DNA of 64,000 nt from Batkoa obscura. Its lineage: Eukaryota > Entomophthoromycota > Entomophthoromycetes > Entomophthorales > Batkoaceae. Positions 33,360 through 45,749 of the stretch are shown here, one piece after another. Where the stretch lies: assembly GCA_030770535.1 (NCBI GenBank), contig JASVEC010000006.1:1364001-1428000 (forward strand). The letters run 5' to 3'. The translations under genes were made by a program, and so were the position numbers. Every line of letters begins with the position of its first letter. Position 1 is the first letter of the stretch. The notes beneath the pieces are model-generated. The model made no database searches, was not told the origin of the DNA, and was given only the letters and a program-made list of their open reading frames with translations.

Positions 33360-34610
33360 TAATTAGCAGTATACCCAAGTTAACAACAGGATTTTATACA
33401 ATTCGTTATGAAGTTGAATGTTTAAATCTAACACAATAGGCGCGATAATTAATAAATGACTTTTAAGTTTATAATTGATATCTAGATTTAACTTATTTAA
33501 AGCAAAACTCTCACTATTAATTACTTCCAAGTTTGGGGAGAAAGACAAGAAAAAAACAAATTCATTAGGTGTAAGTTTATAAACATAACTAATTATAATT
33601 CGCTTTATAAAATTATAGTTATATAAGTTGTATTCAACAATATCACTAATATAATTTCCATTGAAATCAAATTCTTTTGTATTTTTTAAATGACATGATT
33701 TAAAAATTTAATATGAATATTATAAACGTTTAGTACTAGAAAACTGCTTTTAGTAGTTTCTCTGATATATTCCCAATATGAGGATGTTTTTTTTGGTTTC
33801 ATTACTTTTTCCATTTTTTAGGCGCTATTTGAGCAGAAGATGTGTTAGTAAAATTCTTAAACAAAAAAATACATCCCCATATATATTTCTTTTAATGTTA
33901 ATAAATTTAAAAAATCGTGATTGGCTGGTTTAAACAAATAAAGATAACCTGAGGAATTAAGATTGCTACCTTGAATTACATTCATATTATCTTCACCAAC
34001 TCCTAAAACACCACCATAAGTATCTATTAACTTTACACTTTTCAATTTAAGATCATCAAAACAATTGATGTCAAAAATAGCGTTGAACGTGCTTTCAACT
34101 GTTGAATCTAAACTAGAAGTAAAATTGTATATGCATTCAACCTAGTTAGAGAATAAATAGCACTCTGTCCTCTTATATACAATACTTTTAACTTATTAAA
34201 CTCGGTTTTGATTTAGATAAAATCACTAAAAGCGAGTCCATTACTAGAAATTAAAGTGAGAGATTTTAATTTAATTGGGGTTAAATACTTGATAGTACCT
34301 TTTATAAGTAAACTATTACAAAAAAGACTCAAAACTTCAACTTGATTTAAATAATCTTCAAATATATTTAATAACAAAGAACTTAAAAAAAACGAAACAA
34401 TTATAATCACCTTTTTTAACTTTGATAATTGAATTTCAACTTTAAGGTTAGTTTGAAATAAATTTAAGCTACTACCATCACAAATAATAAAAGATAAATT
34501 CAGTTAATAGTTTACATAATCAATAATGTTATGATTTATAGTTAGTTGCTTCATCATCTTACCATCATTTAAAATAAACTTTTTGTAAAATTTTTTAAAA
34601 CCTTTAAATT
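33360..34610 (-). pseudogene. Degenerate LRR (F-box/LRR-like) pseudogene
   Basis: Three broken minus-strand frames in order carry leucine-rich repeat-like segments: about 34213-34410 (YLNQVEVLSLFCNSLLI, LKSLTLISSNGLAF), 33857-34045 (MKSVKLIDTYGGV, FLNLLTLKEI) and 33363-33548 (SPNLEVINSESFALNKLNLD). Stops and shifts separate them, and a ~100-bp TIR element splits the second from the third at 33779-33879. It is more distant from the gene at 31202 than the other two copies, so family membership rests on the LRR pattern and neighbourhood rather than direct alignment. No start or F-box was identified; edges are approximate. Confidence 0.55.
33779..33879 (-). mobile_element. ~100-bp TIR element, copy 8
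   Basis: Reverse copy within the degenerate LRR pseudogene, with TA flanks (33777-33778, 33880-33881). Confidence 0.85.
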
Positions 34611-35255
34611 AAGCATTGTTATTTTTTTAATATTTTTTTGTCATATATTGAATTAATTAACTTACAATAAATAGTTTTTTTATAATACTGTAAATGCATT
34701 TATTTAAAAAATAAGCTATATAATTTTTTTATATTTATTAATTTAAACATTTTATATAATAAATTATTAGATAACTAATTAAATTTTGTTTTGTAAAAAT
34801 AAAAAATTAATAATTAATAAAAGCAGTGAATTTTAAAAACCTTATATTTATTATTTCAATACTAATTTTAACTTTTTTATAAATTAGTTATTATCAATTA
34901 AATTAAATTAAATTAAATTAAATATCATAATCAAAATTAAATATTTTAATTAAATATGGTAAATGTAAAAACTAATAAAAAAGTGATAAGTTTATAATTA
35001 ACCTCTGGGTTTAATTTTTTTAATAAAAAGTTTTTAATTTTTTAAGATTTCCAAAACAGTTAAAATTAAAAATAAAGTTGTACTTATTTTAAATCATTAA
35101 ATTTATACAATAATATAGATATTTAATTATAAAACTATTCATAATTAAATGTATTAATTTATATTAAACAGCTTTTTTTATAACACTAAATAAATGTTTA
35201 TTTAAAAAACACAACTTATACAATTTCATTATTTTATAAATTTAAATACTTTATA
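34611..35255. other. Low-complexity AT-rich spacer
   Basis: Extremely AT-rich, with a short (TTAAA)n run near 34895-34922. No gene seen. Confidence 0.5.
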
Positions 35256-35355
35256 TGGGGGTGTTTTTTTAGTTTCATTACTTTTTCCATCTTTTAAGCG
35301 CTATTTGAGTGGAAAAATTAGTAGTAAAATTCCTAAACACAAAAATACATCCCCA
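35256..35355 (-). mobile_element. ~100-bp TIR element, copy 9
   Basis: Reverse copy with TA flanks (35254-35255, 35356-35357). Begins TGGGGGTGTTTTTTTA and ends AATACATCCCCA. Confidence 0.85.
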
Positions 35356-36394
35356 TATCTTTTATTTAGTTGGGAAAAAAATCAAATTCTGTTCAAATTT
35401 AAAAAGCTAATAATAAGGAAACTTCTGTCTTTTTACATGAAAAATGAAATTTTCAAAAAGATCAATAAACTGATAACTTATTTAAAACTTTGTTTATTTT
35501 TTGTGTCTTGAAAAAACAAAGAGATAGTAATTAAGTTCCTTTTTATAAAAAAATAAAAAATAAAGAATAGTTAAATTCACTTGTAAAAAAACATACTCTA
35601 TCATTCAATTTTATCAAAAAACTATTTATATTTTCAATCCAAATTGATCCTAATTAATTAATACTACTATTTATATAATAATAGAACATTCAAACTTAGA
35701 ATTTTAATAGTATTAAAACTAAATACTATATTTTATTTAAAAAATTGATATCTTTTCGAAAAAGTGGTTTATTAAATGGGTTTTTTTCAACCAATCGAAG
35801 AGATTTGAGTTATAAAAGCTATAATATATAAAATACAAGTATCTAAAAACACAATCCCTTTTCTTAATATACAATTACAAACATAAATTAGAATGATAAA
35901 ACAAAAATTAATAAAAAATTAATATTCAAATTCTTTTAAAAAGAAGCTTCTATCTTTCCTTATTGGTCAAGTTTCTTTTTCTTTACCAAAATAAAGGCAA
36001 TAACATATCATCTAAAATATCACTATAAAAAATCAATCAAGTTTGATTCTCATTGAAATTCGACAGAGAAATGCTAAAATTTAAAGCTCTAATTGTATTT
36101 TACTTTAATTAGTTGCTCTCCTCCATTTTTTATTGAACTTTTACTACATGTAATTTTTTCACCAAATAAACTACTCAAATAATAGCTTGAATCTTTGAGA
36201 TTTTTATTAAAAAATAAACAATAAGGAGTATAACACAATTTTTCAATCAGCTGACATAATTTTTTTTCTATTGGTTGATATTAAAACCATAATGGAAAAT
36301 GATCTCATCAACTAATTGAAAAATGAATATAAATTTAATGAATAGTTGACTAAAGTATTAAATTCTTTTTATAATAAAAAAAAGAAAAAGAAAA
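35356..36394. other. Upstream region of the M20 dipeptidase gene
   Basis: AT-rich, no gene recognised. A purine-rich AAAGAAAAAGAAAA leader precedes the ATG at 36395. Confidence 0.4.
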
Positions 36395-38052
36395 ATGAGT
36401 AATTTAAAAGCTTTCTATGATTATGTCGATCAACATCAAAATGATTTTATTAATGAGTTAAGACAAGTTGTTGCTATTAAAAGGTAATAATAATAATTTA
36501 ATATAGATTAAGACTTAATTTAAATTTCAATGTTAGTGTTTCTGCTTCTGTTGAATATCGTTCTGAAGTAATTAAAATGGGAGAATGGTTTCAAACCGAG
36601 TTAGAAAAATTAGGAGCAACGTAATTTGTTTAACTAACAATAACTCTTCAAACTCACCCTTTTCCTATTATCTAGCACCAAACGCGTTGAACCAGGAAAA
36701 CAAGAATTAGAAGGACAAACAATCGATTTACCACCCGTTATCTTAGGTCGTTATGGTAATGATCCCAATAAAAGAACCGTATTAGTTTATGGACATTATG
36801 ACGTTCAACCTGCTTTAAAAGAAGATGGTTGGAATACGGATCCATTTACTTTAACTGAAGATGAAGAAAATCGATTAATTGGTAGAGGTGCTACGGATGA
36901 TAAAGGCCCTATCTTAGGTTGGTTGTTAGTTATTAAAGCATTTAAAGAATTAGGAATGGAATTTCCAGTAAATTTAATTACTTGTTTTGAAGGTAAATAA
37001 TAGCTAATAATAATAACTAATAATAATTATATTATTTTAAAAGGTATGGAAGAAAGTTCATCAGTAGGGTTAGATGAAATAGTTTATCAAGAAGCCAATG
37101 ATTTTTTTAGTGGAGTGGATTGTGTTTGTATTTCGGATAATTATTGGTTAGGAAAAGATAAACCATCATTAACTTATGGATTGCGTGGTGTATCTTATTT
37201 TCATGTAAGTATTTTAGGTCCAAAAGCGGATTTACATTCAGGTGTATTTGGTGGTACTGTTCATGAACCTATGACCGATTTAATTAATTTGTTTTCTACT
37301 TTGGTAAAACCAGATGGTAAAATTTTAATTCCAGGTATTATGGATCAAGTAGCTCCATTATCTAGTAAGTTTATTATATTTATTATGTAATTAATATTAA
37401 TTTTTTAATTAATTTTTTAATTAATTTTTTAGATGAAGAAGATCAATCTTATAATAATTTAGATTTTTCTATGGACACATTACATCAGGCTTTAGGTGCT
37501 AAAAATACGATTCATGAAAATGTAAAAACTACATTACAACATAGATGGAGATATCCCTCTTTATCTATTCATGGGATTGAAGGTGCATTTTATTCCCCTG
37601 GAGATAAAACTGTTATTCCAGCTAAAGTAGTAGGAAAATTCTCTATTCGTACGGTACCTAATATGGAACCAGAACAAGTTACAAAATTAGTAGAACAGCA
37701 TATTCAAACCGAATTTCAAAAATTAAATAGTAAAAATCAATTACAATTTACTTGTACTTCTGCAGGTAAACCATGGTATTCTTCTTTTAATCATTGGAAT
37801 TTTGTGGCTGGTACTAAGGCTGTTGAAAAAGTATTTAATTGTACACCAGAATATACTAGAGAAGGTGGATCTATTCCAGTTACACTTACTTTTGAAGATG
37901 CTTTAAAAAAGAATGTTTTATTACTTCCTATGGGGGCTTGTGATGACGGTGCTCATTCTATTAATGAAAAAATTGATCGTCGTAATTTTATTGAAGGAAT
38001 TAAGTTATTAGGCACCTATCTTGATGAAATTAAATATGTTAAAATGGAATAA
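36395..38052 (+). CDS. Cytosolic M20 metallodipeptidase (Dug1/CNDP2 type)
   Basis: Five exons (36395-36483, 36537-36620, 36676-36992, 37044-37364, 37433-38052) join in frame to 476 residues, against 475-481 for CNDP2 and Dug1. M20 zinc-site motifs are present in order: the His in VYGHYDVQPA (about residue 98), GATDDKGP with the bridging Asp, CFEGMEESSSVG with the catalytic and metal Glu pair, and the C-terminal His in GACDDGAHSINE. The dimerisation ('lid') insert lies between, around LHSGVFGGTVHEP. The family hydrolyses Cys-Gly and other dipeptides; in yeast Dug1 acts in glutathione breakdown. A cytosolic location is inferred from the absence of a signal peptide. The gene converges on the ArfGAP gene with a spacer of only 190 bases. 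Confidence 0.95.
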
Positions 38053-38086
38053 ATAAATATTATTAAATAAATATTGTTTAAAATTT

Positions 38087-38147
38087 ATATTTTATGTTAT
38101 ATTTTATATTATATTTTATATTATATTTTATATTATATTTTATTTTA
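38087..38147. repeat. ATTTTATATT-type tandem repeat
   Basis: Imperfect tandem array of a 10-12 base unit (ATATTTTATATT) between two convergent gene ends. The A/T composition and position suggest a shared 3'-end region; function not shown. Confidence 0.6.
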
Positions 38148-38242
38148 CTAATAGAATCTAAATCAAACAAAATTGATAATAAAAGAAAGAAATAGAGAAA
38201 TAGAGATATAGAGAGACAATAGTAATTTAAAATAAATTAATA

Positions 38243-40071
38243 CTAAAATTTTGACCATTCATCTTCTTGATCATCCCATGAATTATTTTTTTGATGTTGA
38301 TTTCTACCTTTCCTTAATTGAGCTCCACCTAATTTATTGGTTTTAATATTACTCTTACTAACTTCTTCTTTTTGATCAAATGATTTCCATCCTTCTTCTT
38401 CTTCTTCTTCTCCTTCATCATCATAATTATTTTGTTGTTGTTTATTTCTATTATTAAAATTATTAAAATTATCTTCTTCCTCATCCCTTTCTTCATCTTG
38501 GTCATAATATTCATATTTATCTTCATTTTGATCATAATCATTAGTATTTACTTGACCATATCTACCACTTGATTGGTTACCCGAATTTAAATAATCCGAA
38601 AACATAGAAAATCCTCTACTACCAGTTTCTTGAACCTAAAAAAATAACACATTAATATTTCATTTCATTTTTATATAATCCAATCTATTAATCACACTTA
38701 CCGTTTTTGAAAACATAGAAACATACGATGATACTTTACCATGTAATTCTGGATCTCGAACGGTTTCACTTAATTTTTCACTAGCTGGTTGCAATATATT
38801 ACTATTAATTGTTTTGGCTCCTTCAACTGCAGTAGAGACTGCAGTGGATGCCCCAAAGGATAATAAAGAAAATCCTTTGCTTAAAGTACCCATGGGATCT
38901 ACTAATAAATCTCCAATATCAGGTACTTCTCCTGAACTTGAGCTTGGTTGGGGATCTAGTAAGATATTAAATATAAATCTATATTTATTAAATTATGATA
39001 GGATTAAATTACCTGGTGTATTACCAAATCCTGTATAACGTCCTCCTTGACTGGGAGGTAAATGACTAAACAATAAATAAATAAATAAAATAATAATAAT
39101 AATAAACTTACTTAGGGCGGGTATCATTAGCTTGCCCAAGTTTAGCAAAATATTCTTCATTATGTGCTTTTGTTGATGATTGTTGATGATTATTAAATGG
39201 TGAATTGTTATTGGATCTATCATTAGAATCAAAGCTACGATTGGGAGATAAATTTTTTGATCTAAAATCGGATTTGTTTGAATTATTATTTTTTAATGAT
39301 TTATTAGTTGCTCCCAACTTATTCACATTATTTTTGTTGTTAACATTAATTTTACTCTCTTTATTACTATTTGTTGATTCTTCAACTTCTTCATCTTCAT
39401 TAGAAGGTGTCCATTCTTTTCCTTCCACTTCAGCAGCTAACTAAATTAATATAAAATGAATAAATATATTATTAAAAATTATTTTATAAAAACTTACTTT
39501 TTCTTTATATTGTTTAGCAAATTTAGAATGATATTTTTCTTCAATTGACATGTTTTCTTTATATTCGCTACTACTTTTAAAAAATTCTAATGCTTTACTA
39601 TTACCACCTAACTAATAATAAAAATATTAACAAATTTATTAAATTAAATGATGACATATTAATATTATTATTTTACTTACGTCCATTTTTTTAAATTGTT
39701 GTTCATTCCATCGATCCATTGTAATAGAACGTACAAAACTAATAATATAATAATATTAATTGATGAGTATTTAATTATTAATAACATAAATGTTATTATT
39801 ATTATTATCATTTTTTCTATTTACCTAATATGTACACCTAAAGAACGATGTTTTCCGGAACAATCCAAACAAAATAATATACCATAAGTTACTGAGGCCC
39901 ATTGTGGATTAGGAGAATTACAATCGATGCATCTCTAAATTAAACAATAAAGGATATTAATTTAAATATAATATAAATTAAATATTAAATAACAATAGTA
40001 TAGAAACTTACTTTATTCCCATCCCTCTTTTGAATTTCTTGTAATTTACTTAAGTATTTATTACCTGACAT
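38243..40071 (-). CDS. ArfGAP (Gcs1/ArfGAP1 type)
   Basis: Eight exons, minus strand (40071-40012, 39934-39825, 39738-39681, 39611-39498, 39440-39112, 39065-39013, 38955-38702, 38635-38243), join to 456 residues. The ArfGAP zinc finger C-x2-C-x16-C-x2-C is Cys22/25/42/45. The arginine finger is Arg50 in [12 protein letters not shown], followed by FVRSITMD, all diagnostic of ArfGAPs. [16 protein letters not shown] and a middle amphipathic segment ([15 protein letters not shown], resembling an ALPS curvature sensor) place it in the Gcs1/ArfGAP1 branch. It stimulates GTP hydrolysis on Arf at the Golgi/COPI coat. The last exon is an Asn/Asp/Gln/Glu-rich acidic tail ending [11 protein letters not shown]; short W-x(1-7)-W/F-type acidic ends in this family bind coatomer. 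Confidence 0.96.
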
Positions 40072-41909
40072 TTGTATTATATTCGTATTATTATACTATT
40101 TTTATATATATATAATTATAAAACTTAGTTTTTAAAAATGGTTATTTTCTTAGTAAAATATTGTGCCATCCTTTTCTAACTTAAAAAATTTAATTTTAAA
40201 CCAATCATCATTAATTATGTCCGCTTAGATAAACCAATTACCTTAGTTTAAGTGGATGAGAATGATGAAATTTGAGTTTAAGTGATAAGTTTATTTACTA
40301 ATGTATTGATATTTAATACTTTAACTTTTAGTAAGGCTGTGTTTTATCAGTAATGATGATATTGTTATTGTAACTAATAAGTATTAATAGATGATGAACT
40401 ATTATAATTTATTAGCTTTGACTATTCCAATTATGTGTTTTATAGCTTGCAGAGAACTTTTTAAATTTAATAAAATTTCAATTTAAAAATTTAATTCAAA
40501 ACTAATTTAAATAAGTGGAAAATCATTTTTATTTAACAACAGCCTAGTTTTATCTATACTATCCTTATAAAAAGTTATAGAAATATAACAATAAAATAGA
40601 TTCTATTAATAAAACAAAGTCATATATCTCCTTATTAATCCAACCTCCACCTTCAAATATTGACCAATGCATTCATTTCCTTATTAAAAAATCTCAAAAC
40701 TAAACCTAAACCTAGATAACCTTAAGAATGTGCACTTTCTCTACATAAATATCAAAAAATTAGCTTTACTCCAACAGCCTTGAATGTAATGAATTCAAAT
40801 ATGAATATTTAAAGTCAAGCTTCATTCTATTTATTTGTATAATAGCTTCCGTTCACCTCAATATTTGTAATATACGATAACAAGACTTAAAATTAATTTT
40901 GATTTTACATAGACATACTTAGGTTAAAGATAAGTTGATACTATTGTTAGACATGTTTGGTAAGATATTTATAAAATTAAGAATTAAATAGTGGTACAAT
41001 GTATCTATTTACAAGTAGAAAATGAAAGAGCTAAAAACAAACTAATAATTATACCAATTAACTTTTATTCAACCTAAAAAAACAAAGAATAAATAAACCG
41101 ATCGATAAAAACGTTATCAATTATCAAAAAACAGTTTGCTCAGAGATCTTGGTGTAAAAATTTGTCCACACAAAATTTTCGACTCCTCGAAATTCAGGTT
41201 TGCAAGTTTTTAATCATAGCCAACTCATTCATTTTATATAATATAAAACATTTAAATTACCTAATAAATAATAGATTAATATTTGTTATTTAAATTGGAT
41301 TGTGTATAATGTGGGAGAAGTTAACAGCAACTTCAGTTAAAGTAGTAGTTACATAAATTTTAAGTACTATTGATACGCCGGCAAGCGTTAGTTACTTAAA
41401 TATTCAAACGCAAATTACAATAATGACCATCATGTGTTGCTTTGTTAACTCATTCATTATACTCCTATTTAATATAAATAAAATGATTAAACTTACCTTA
41501 TAAAATGTATAAACATAATTCTTATCAATAAATGATAATCTTTTTTATACTACAAGTTAACCCCTGTTTGAAAAAATGGAATTTTTTTCTTCAAAATTGA
41601 TTGGTTCAGAAGTGAGTAAAGCAAGTTTTTTTGCAAAATGTAAGGAGATATTGAAGAATACGATTTAATGGAGCGTTCTTTTTGATAAGGTTAGAAATTG
41701 AGTGGGAATTGGTTATTCTCGATAGAGTAAGTTGAAGTTGAATATTTTTCTAATATTATAATATTAATACATATATATATAGTATAATAATTATTCTACA
41801 CGAAACTAGAAAGGTAACATAATATATTAACCAAAAATAAGTGTATAAAAATATAAAACAAAATCTTGAATCCAATAATTAAATTTTCGTTTCATTTATA
41901 AATAATATT
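40072..41909. other. AT-rich intergenic
   Basis: 1.8 kb with no gene or repeat copy recognised. It includes the promoter side of the ArfGAP gene. Confidence 0.45.
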
Positions 41910-42393
41910 TTAATGTTGTATTCTATCTTTAATAGTATCCATTTTCGTTTTGATCTTATTAATTCTTTCTTCCAAACTCAATTTGCTTTGTTCTAATCTA
42001 AATAAATATTAGATGTATGTTATCATTAATATTCTATTATTTTTTAAATAAAAACTTACTGTATTTTCTTCATTCGAAGATTAATTTCGTCTTGAGTAAC
42101 TAATACAATTTCCTAAAGATTAATTTATATTAATATATATCCTATCACTTTATAAATATCCAGTATTCGCCTTTATAATGATTATAATAAAAATAAATAA
42201 AATAGGTTACATTTTCATTAAGTTTATATTCTACATAACCATCATTTCTTTTTTTTAATTGATAAGTTTTGATCTCTTCTTCTGTTCCATTTGTACTACG
42301 AAATTTATAACCAAGATAAGTGCCGCCTAATACAACAGGTATAGAATAAATTAAAAATTGATATTTTTGAAATTTGGGAAGCAAGGAAGCCAT
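41910..42393 (-). CDS. Small single-pass membrane protein with C-terminal coiled coil, 107 aa
   Basis: Three exons, minus strand (42393-42211, 42112-42060, 41997-41910), join in frame to 107 residues. The N-terminus is short and basic (MASLLPKFQKYQ), followed by one hydrophobic segment (FLIYSIPVVLGGTYLGY, about residues 13-29). The remainder is charged and ends in a helix likely to form a coiled coil (LEQSKLSLEERINKIKTKM). The layout resembles small mitochondrial inner-membrane assembly factors, but no family is recognised, so this is inference. Exons of 53 and 88 bases make it easy to miss. The intron phases fit cleanly and the protein ends at a TAA. Confidence 0.7.
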
Positions 42394-43048
42394 TGTTAAT
42401 CGATATTTATATTATCTTCTTTGGATAGCTTAAAATAAAAAATAAACAAACTTCTCTAAAATGTTAAGTCGATTAGGGTAGCTTTTTTATTGGTTGAAAT
42501 AGAAATTAGAAATTAGAAATAAAAGCATAGGTTTGAGTGATAATGAGAATTTTCTGTAGGAGGGTTGTTGAGTTTGTTAATAAAATGAAAGATAAGAAAT
42601 CGCAGTAAAATTATTAATGCTATAAAATTAGTTTAATAGCTATTTTTTATTCTTTTAAAATACATAAGAAATAAAAAACAAAATAAAAAGCTATTACTAA
42701 TATAATATCTATGTAATCAAATAATTGATATTATTATATTAATATTTTATCTGAGTTTAAAAATTAAGGATACTATCAGATAATTAGTTTATTAAACATT
42801 CAAATCTAGAATATGAAGCTATGAAAAAAAAGAAGTAATTTGAAATTTTTATATTAAACCTGTTATTTTCATAAAAATAATAAAACAATAAAACAATAAA
42901 ACAATAAAACAATGATACGATACAATATATATATTTTTTATCATTGTTTTTATCAAAAATAAGCCCAGCCTTCGATTATATTCAAAAAGGAATATATAAA
43001 ATTAATTAATCATTATTCATGTTTACAAACTTCAAAAATTCAACTTTT
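42394..43048. other. Intergenic with (AAAACAAT)n repeat
   Basis: Spacer between two minus-strand genes. It contains a four- to five-unit tandem repeat of AAAACAAT at about 42881-42912. Nothing else recognised. Confidence 0.55.
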
Positions 43049-43999
43049 TTAAATAAAAGCATAACTATTTACTTGTCTCACCAATTCCACTTTTTGAAAA
43101 GGTGGTAATAAAGGTTCCTGGATCGTCACTGCTTGACTATTTCTTTTAAAACTGGGTTGTAATTTAGTATCTGGAAAATTTAATGAATTTTTTGTTGATA
43201 TTAATTTAGCTAACTCATAAATTGTTTGTCCAGCTTCCATTAAACCTAAATCTTGTTGCCTTATATCATTAGCAATCGGTAAATGCTCTGTGGTCTTTGA
43301 ATGAGTTGTAGATGCCTTTGATTTCATATAGTCGGTGGATGAATTGTAGGATGTTTGTTGAGTATGTTGACTTTTTGTCTTATTGACAAATGATACATTC
43401 CGATGATAACCCCTTCTTAGTTTGGTTTGATTTTCAATTTCCTTTTGTACCAGTGTCATATTCGAATTCGTTGACTCTTGTTTTAAATAATTCCAATTAC
43501 TATTATGATCTTCAGTTAAACTATAAATAGATAAATTTTTTTGATTTTCATTTTGATTTTCATTTTCATTTTCAAATAACTGTGAATAAACACTATCATT
43601 TGGTGAAGTTGAAAATGTTAAGGCACTATAATTATATGGTCCTTGATGATAACTATTACTCCTTAGTGTGGTATTTGGAGTATAATTAAAATAATCGGTT
43701 GTCTCATTGTTATATGAACTTAAGTATTCGTTATTATTATTATCATTATTTTCTTTTTTTAATAAGAATTTAATACTTTTATCACTGGATAATGTTGGAC
43801 ACTCATAGAATGTTGGAATACGTGGACTGGTGGATTGATTTTTATTTAGTTTAAAAGAATCGGTTTGTATATCTATAAAATCTGAACTAATATCTTCGGT
43901 TACTGAAGTATTAATACTTAATGCTACTGTTGGTTTCTTTTTGGACTTTTTTCTCGTTAAACTATCAGTCACCTTTTTAAAAAAAGATTTTATTTCCAT
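43049..43999 (-). CDS. Unrecognised Ser/Asn-rich protein, 316 aa
   Basis: An intact single exon from the ATG at 43999. No family recognised. The N-terminus is strongly basic and helical-looking (MEIKSFFKKVTDSLTRKKSKKK), which could bind membrane or act as a nuclear signal. Residues 80-170 are Asn/Tyr/Glu-rich with an ENENENQNENQ run. The C-terminal 90 residues are less disordered and contain ADLGLMEAGQTIYELA-like helical sequence (QDLGLMEAGQTIYELAKL) and TIQEPLLPPFQKVELVRQV, which may be the conserved part. No membrane segment. Possibly a regulatory scaffold; not assigned. Confidence 0.55.
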   Translation of the reverse strand: MEIKSFFKKVTDSLTRKKSKKKPTVALSINTSVTEDISSDFIDIQTDSFKLNKNQSTSPRIPTFYECPTLSSDKSIKFLLKKENNDNNNNEYLSSYNNETTDYFNYTPNTTLRSNSYHQGPYNYSALTFSTSPNDSVYSQLFENENENQNENQKNLSIYSLTEDHNSNWNYLKQESTNSNMTLVQKEIENQTKLRRGYHRNVSFVNKTKSQHTQQTSYNSSTDYMKSKASTTHSKTTEHLPIANDIRQQDLGLMEAGQTIYELAKLISTKNSLNFPDTKLQPSFKRNSQAVTIQEPLLPPFQKVELVRQVNSYAFI

Positions 44000-45281
44000 T
44001 ATATATTGTTATATGATATTATATTTTATATTATTATTTTGATATTATTTATGATAATTTTGAAAATTTAAACAAAAAAATGAAAGAAGAGGATTTATTA
44101 AAATGTGAGATTATTTTTGACTGTTATTTAAATTAAAGCTTCAATAAAAAATTATAAATAGATTCTAATTACCAAATAGACCATAGAACAATTTATTTTT
44201 ATCTTTACTCTTTATAGTAATCGTTAGATGAATTTCTAAAATCATTGAAATTCTAATTTTCTCTTGTTAATATTGAGCCAATCATTAGATTCTAATTTAA
44301 TTTTAGAGTGCTACTCTTATGTTGGCACAATTAGGATCTTAATGCCTTTGGTATTATTTATCTTTTTCTTTTACCACTATTATGTCCATCATTCTATTAT
44401 CCAACCACTATTACTTTCTAGTAAGAATAAAGGAATTTATCTTATTATCTTTGTTTCGGTAGTTTAATTTTTTATTTTCATTATTATTAAAATGGTGGAA
44501 TATTGTAATTGATAAATATCATTAGAGCTTTTAGTTAAATATAGAAAGAATAATTAAATTTATTATTAATTGATCTTATTTACTACTTTTATCAAATTAT
44601 AAAAACTTAGTTAATATTGACCTAATTTTAATACAATTTATAATATAACTTTTACAAACATCTTGTTTTTACTAATCAATAAATAAAAATACTTATGATA
44701 TTTTATATTCTTCTTTTATTATCGCGCTTCATCCTAGTATATAAAAATAAAAGAGTAGTATTATTTAACTCTATAGTCTGCTAGTTTGAATAAGTATGGA
44801 ATCAGTTTTTACCCAAGATTCAGTTTTTTCCCAGTTTGTCAATTTAAATAAAAGCCATAAAGAAATAGCGGCTTTATACTCAATTTATAACAAAGTTAAG
44901 AAAGGGATGTGATTAACTGAAATTAAACTAGAATTTGTTCATTTAGAATGCTTATAAAATTAAAATAATTTCATCTTACTTTCCCTACAAGTTTAACAAG
45001 TTAGAATAGCTTATAGTTAGATTTTTTTATTGTTTTTAATTTGTGAACAATTTTTCGGATATGAGTTTAAGGAGTATAGCTTTTTTATATCTTTAAATTC
45101 ATATTAAATGATTTTAACTACAGATTAAAAACAACGAAGTGAATCTAATTGCAAGCTGTTCTATTTTTTATTTCCATTTCACTTATTACACTCTCCTAAC
45201 ACTAAGGTCACTTGAAGCCTAACTGCTTTGAAGGATTCTAAAAAATAAAACTCTAATAAACTTATTTATAAATATAAAATA
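44000..45281. other. AT-rich intergenic
   Basis: An open stretch at 44264-44467 is hydrophobic but has no good start context and no partner exon. Nothing else recognised. Confidence 0.4.
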
Positions 45282-45382
45282 TGAGGATGTATTTTTTTGT
45301 TTAAGAATTTTACTAACAATCTTTCCACTCAAATAACGCTTAAAAAATGGAAAAAATAATGAAACCAAAAAAAACACCTCCA
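45282..45382 (+). mobile_element. ~100-bp TIR element, copy 10
   Basis: Forward copy with TA flanks. Starts TGAGGATGTATTTTTTTG and ends AAAACACCTCCA. Confidence 0.85.
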
Positions 45383-45619
45383 TATATTTTTTTGATAAAT
45401 ATAAAAGTCTTAAATTTAATATAAGTAGAAATCGATATAATTATTTAAAAATAACTAATAATAATAAGATATTAACATTATAACCTAGTATTAAAAACAT
45501 ACATATAAATTAAAAGTAAGCAAATTAAAATTATTATATAATATTTATTTAATAATTCAACCCTTTAATCAAGATTTGATAAAAATGACAATAATAACAA
45601 ATACTCATTAAATGATATA

Positions 45620-45719
45620 TGAGGATGTTTCTTTGGCTTCATCACTTTTTCCATTTTTTAAGCGCTATTTGAGTGGAAAGATTGTTAGTAGAATTCTTAA
45701 ACAAAAAAATATATCCCCA
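45620..45719 (-). mobile_element. ~100-bp TIR element, copy 11
   Basis: Reverse copy with TA flanks (45618-45619, 45720-45721). It lies 30 bases left of an LTR fossil. Confidence 0.85.
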
Positions 45720-45749
45720 TATAATAATTTTAGATTTTAAATAAAATAT

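Noticed and set aside
35305-35511. 68-codon open frame SGKISSKIPKHKNTSPY...
   Set aside because: Its first part is read out of a ~100-bp TIR element; the same peptide start appears at 47170 because another copy lies there. Not a gene.
44264-44467. 67-codon hydrophobic open frame
   Set aside because: No good start context, no partner exons and no repeat or family support.
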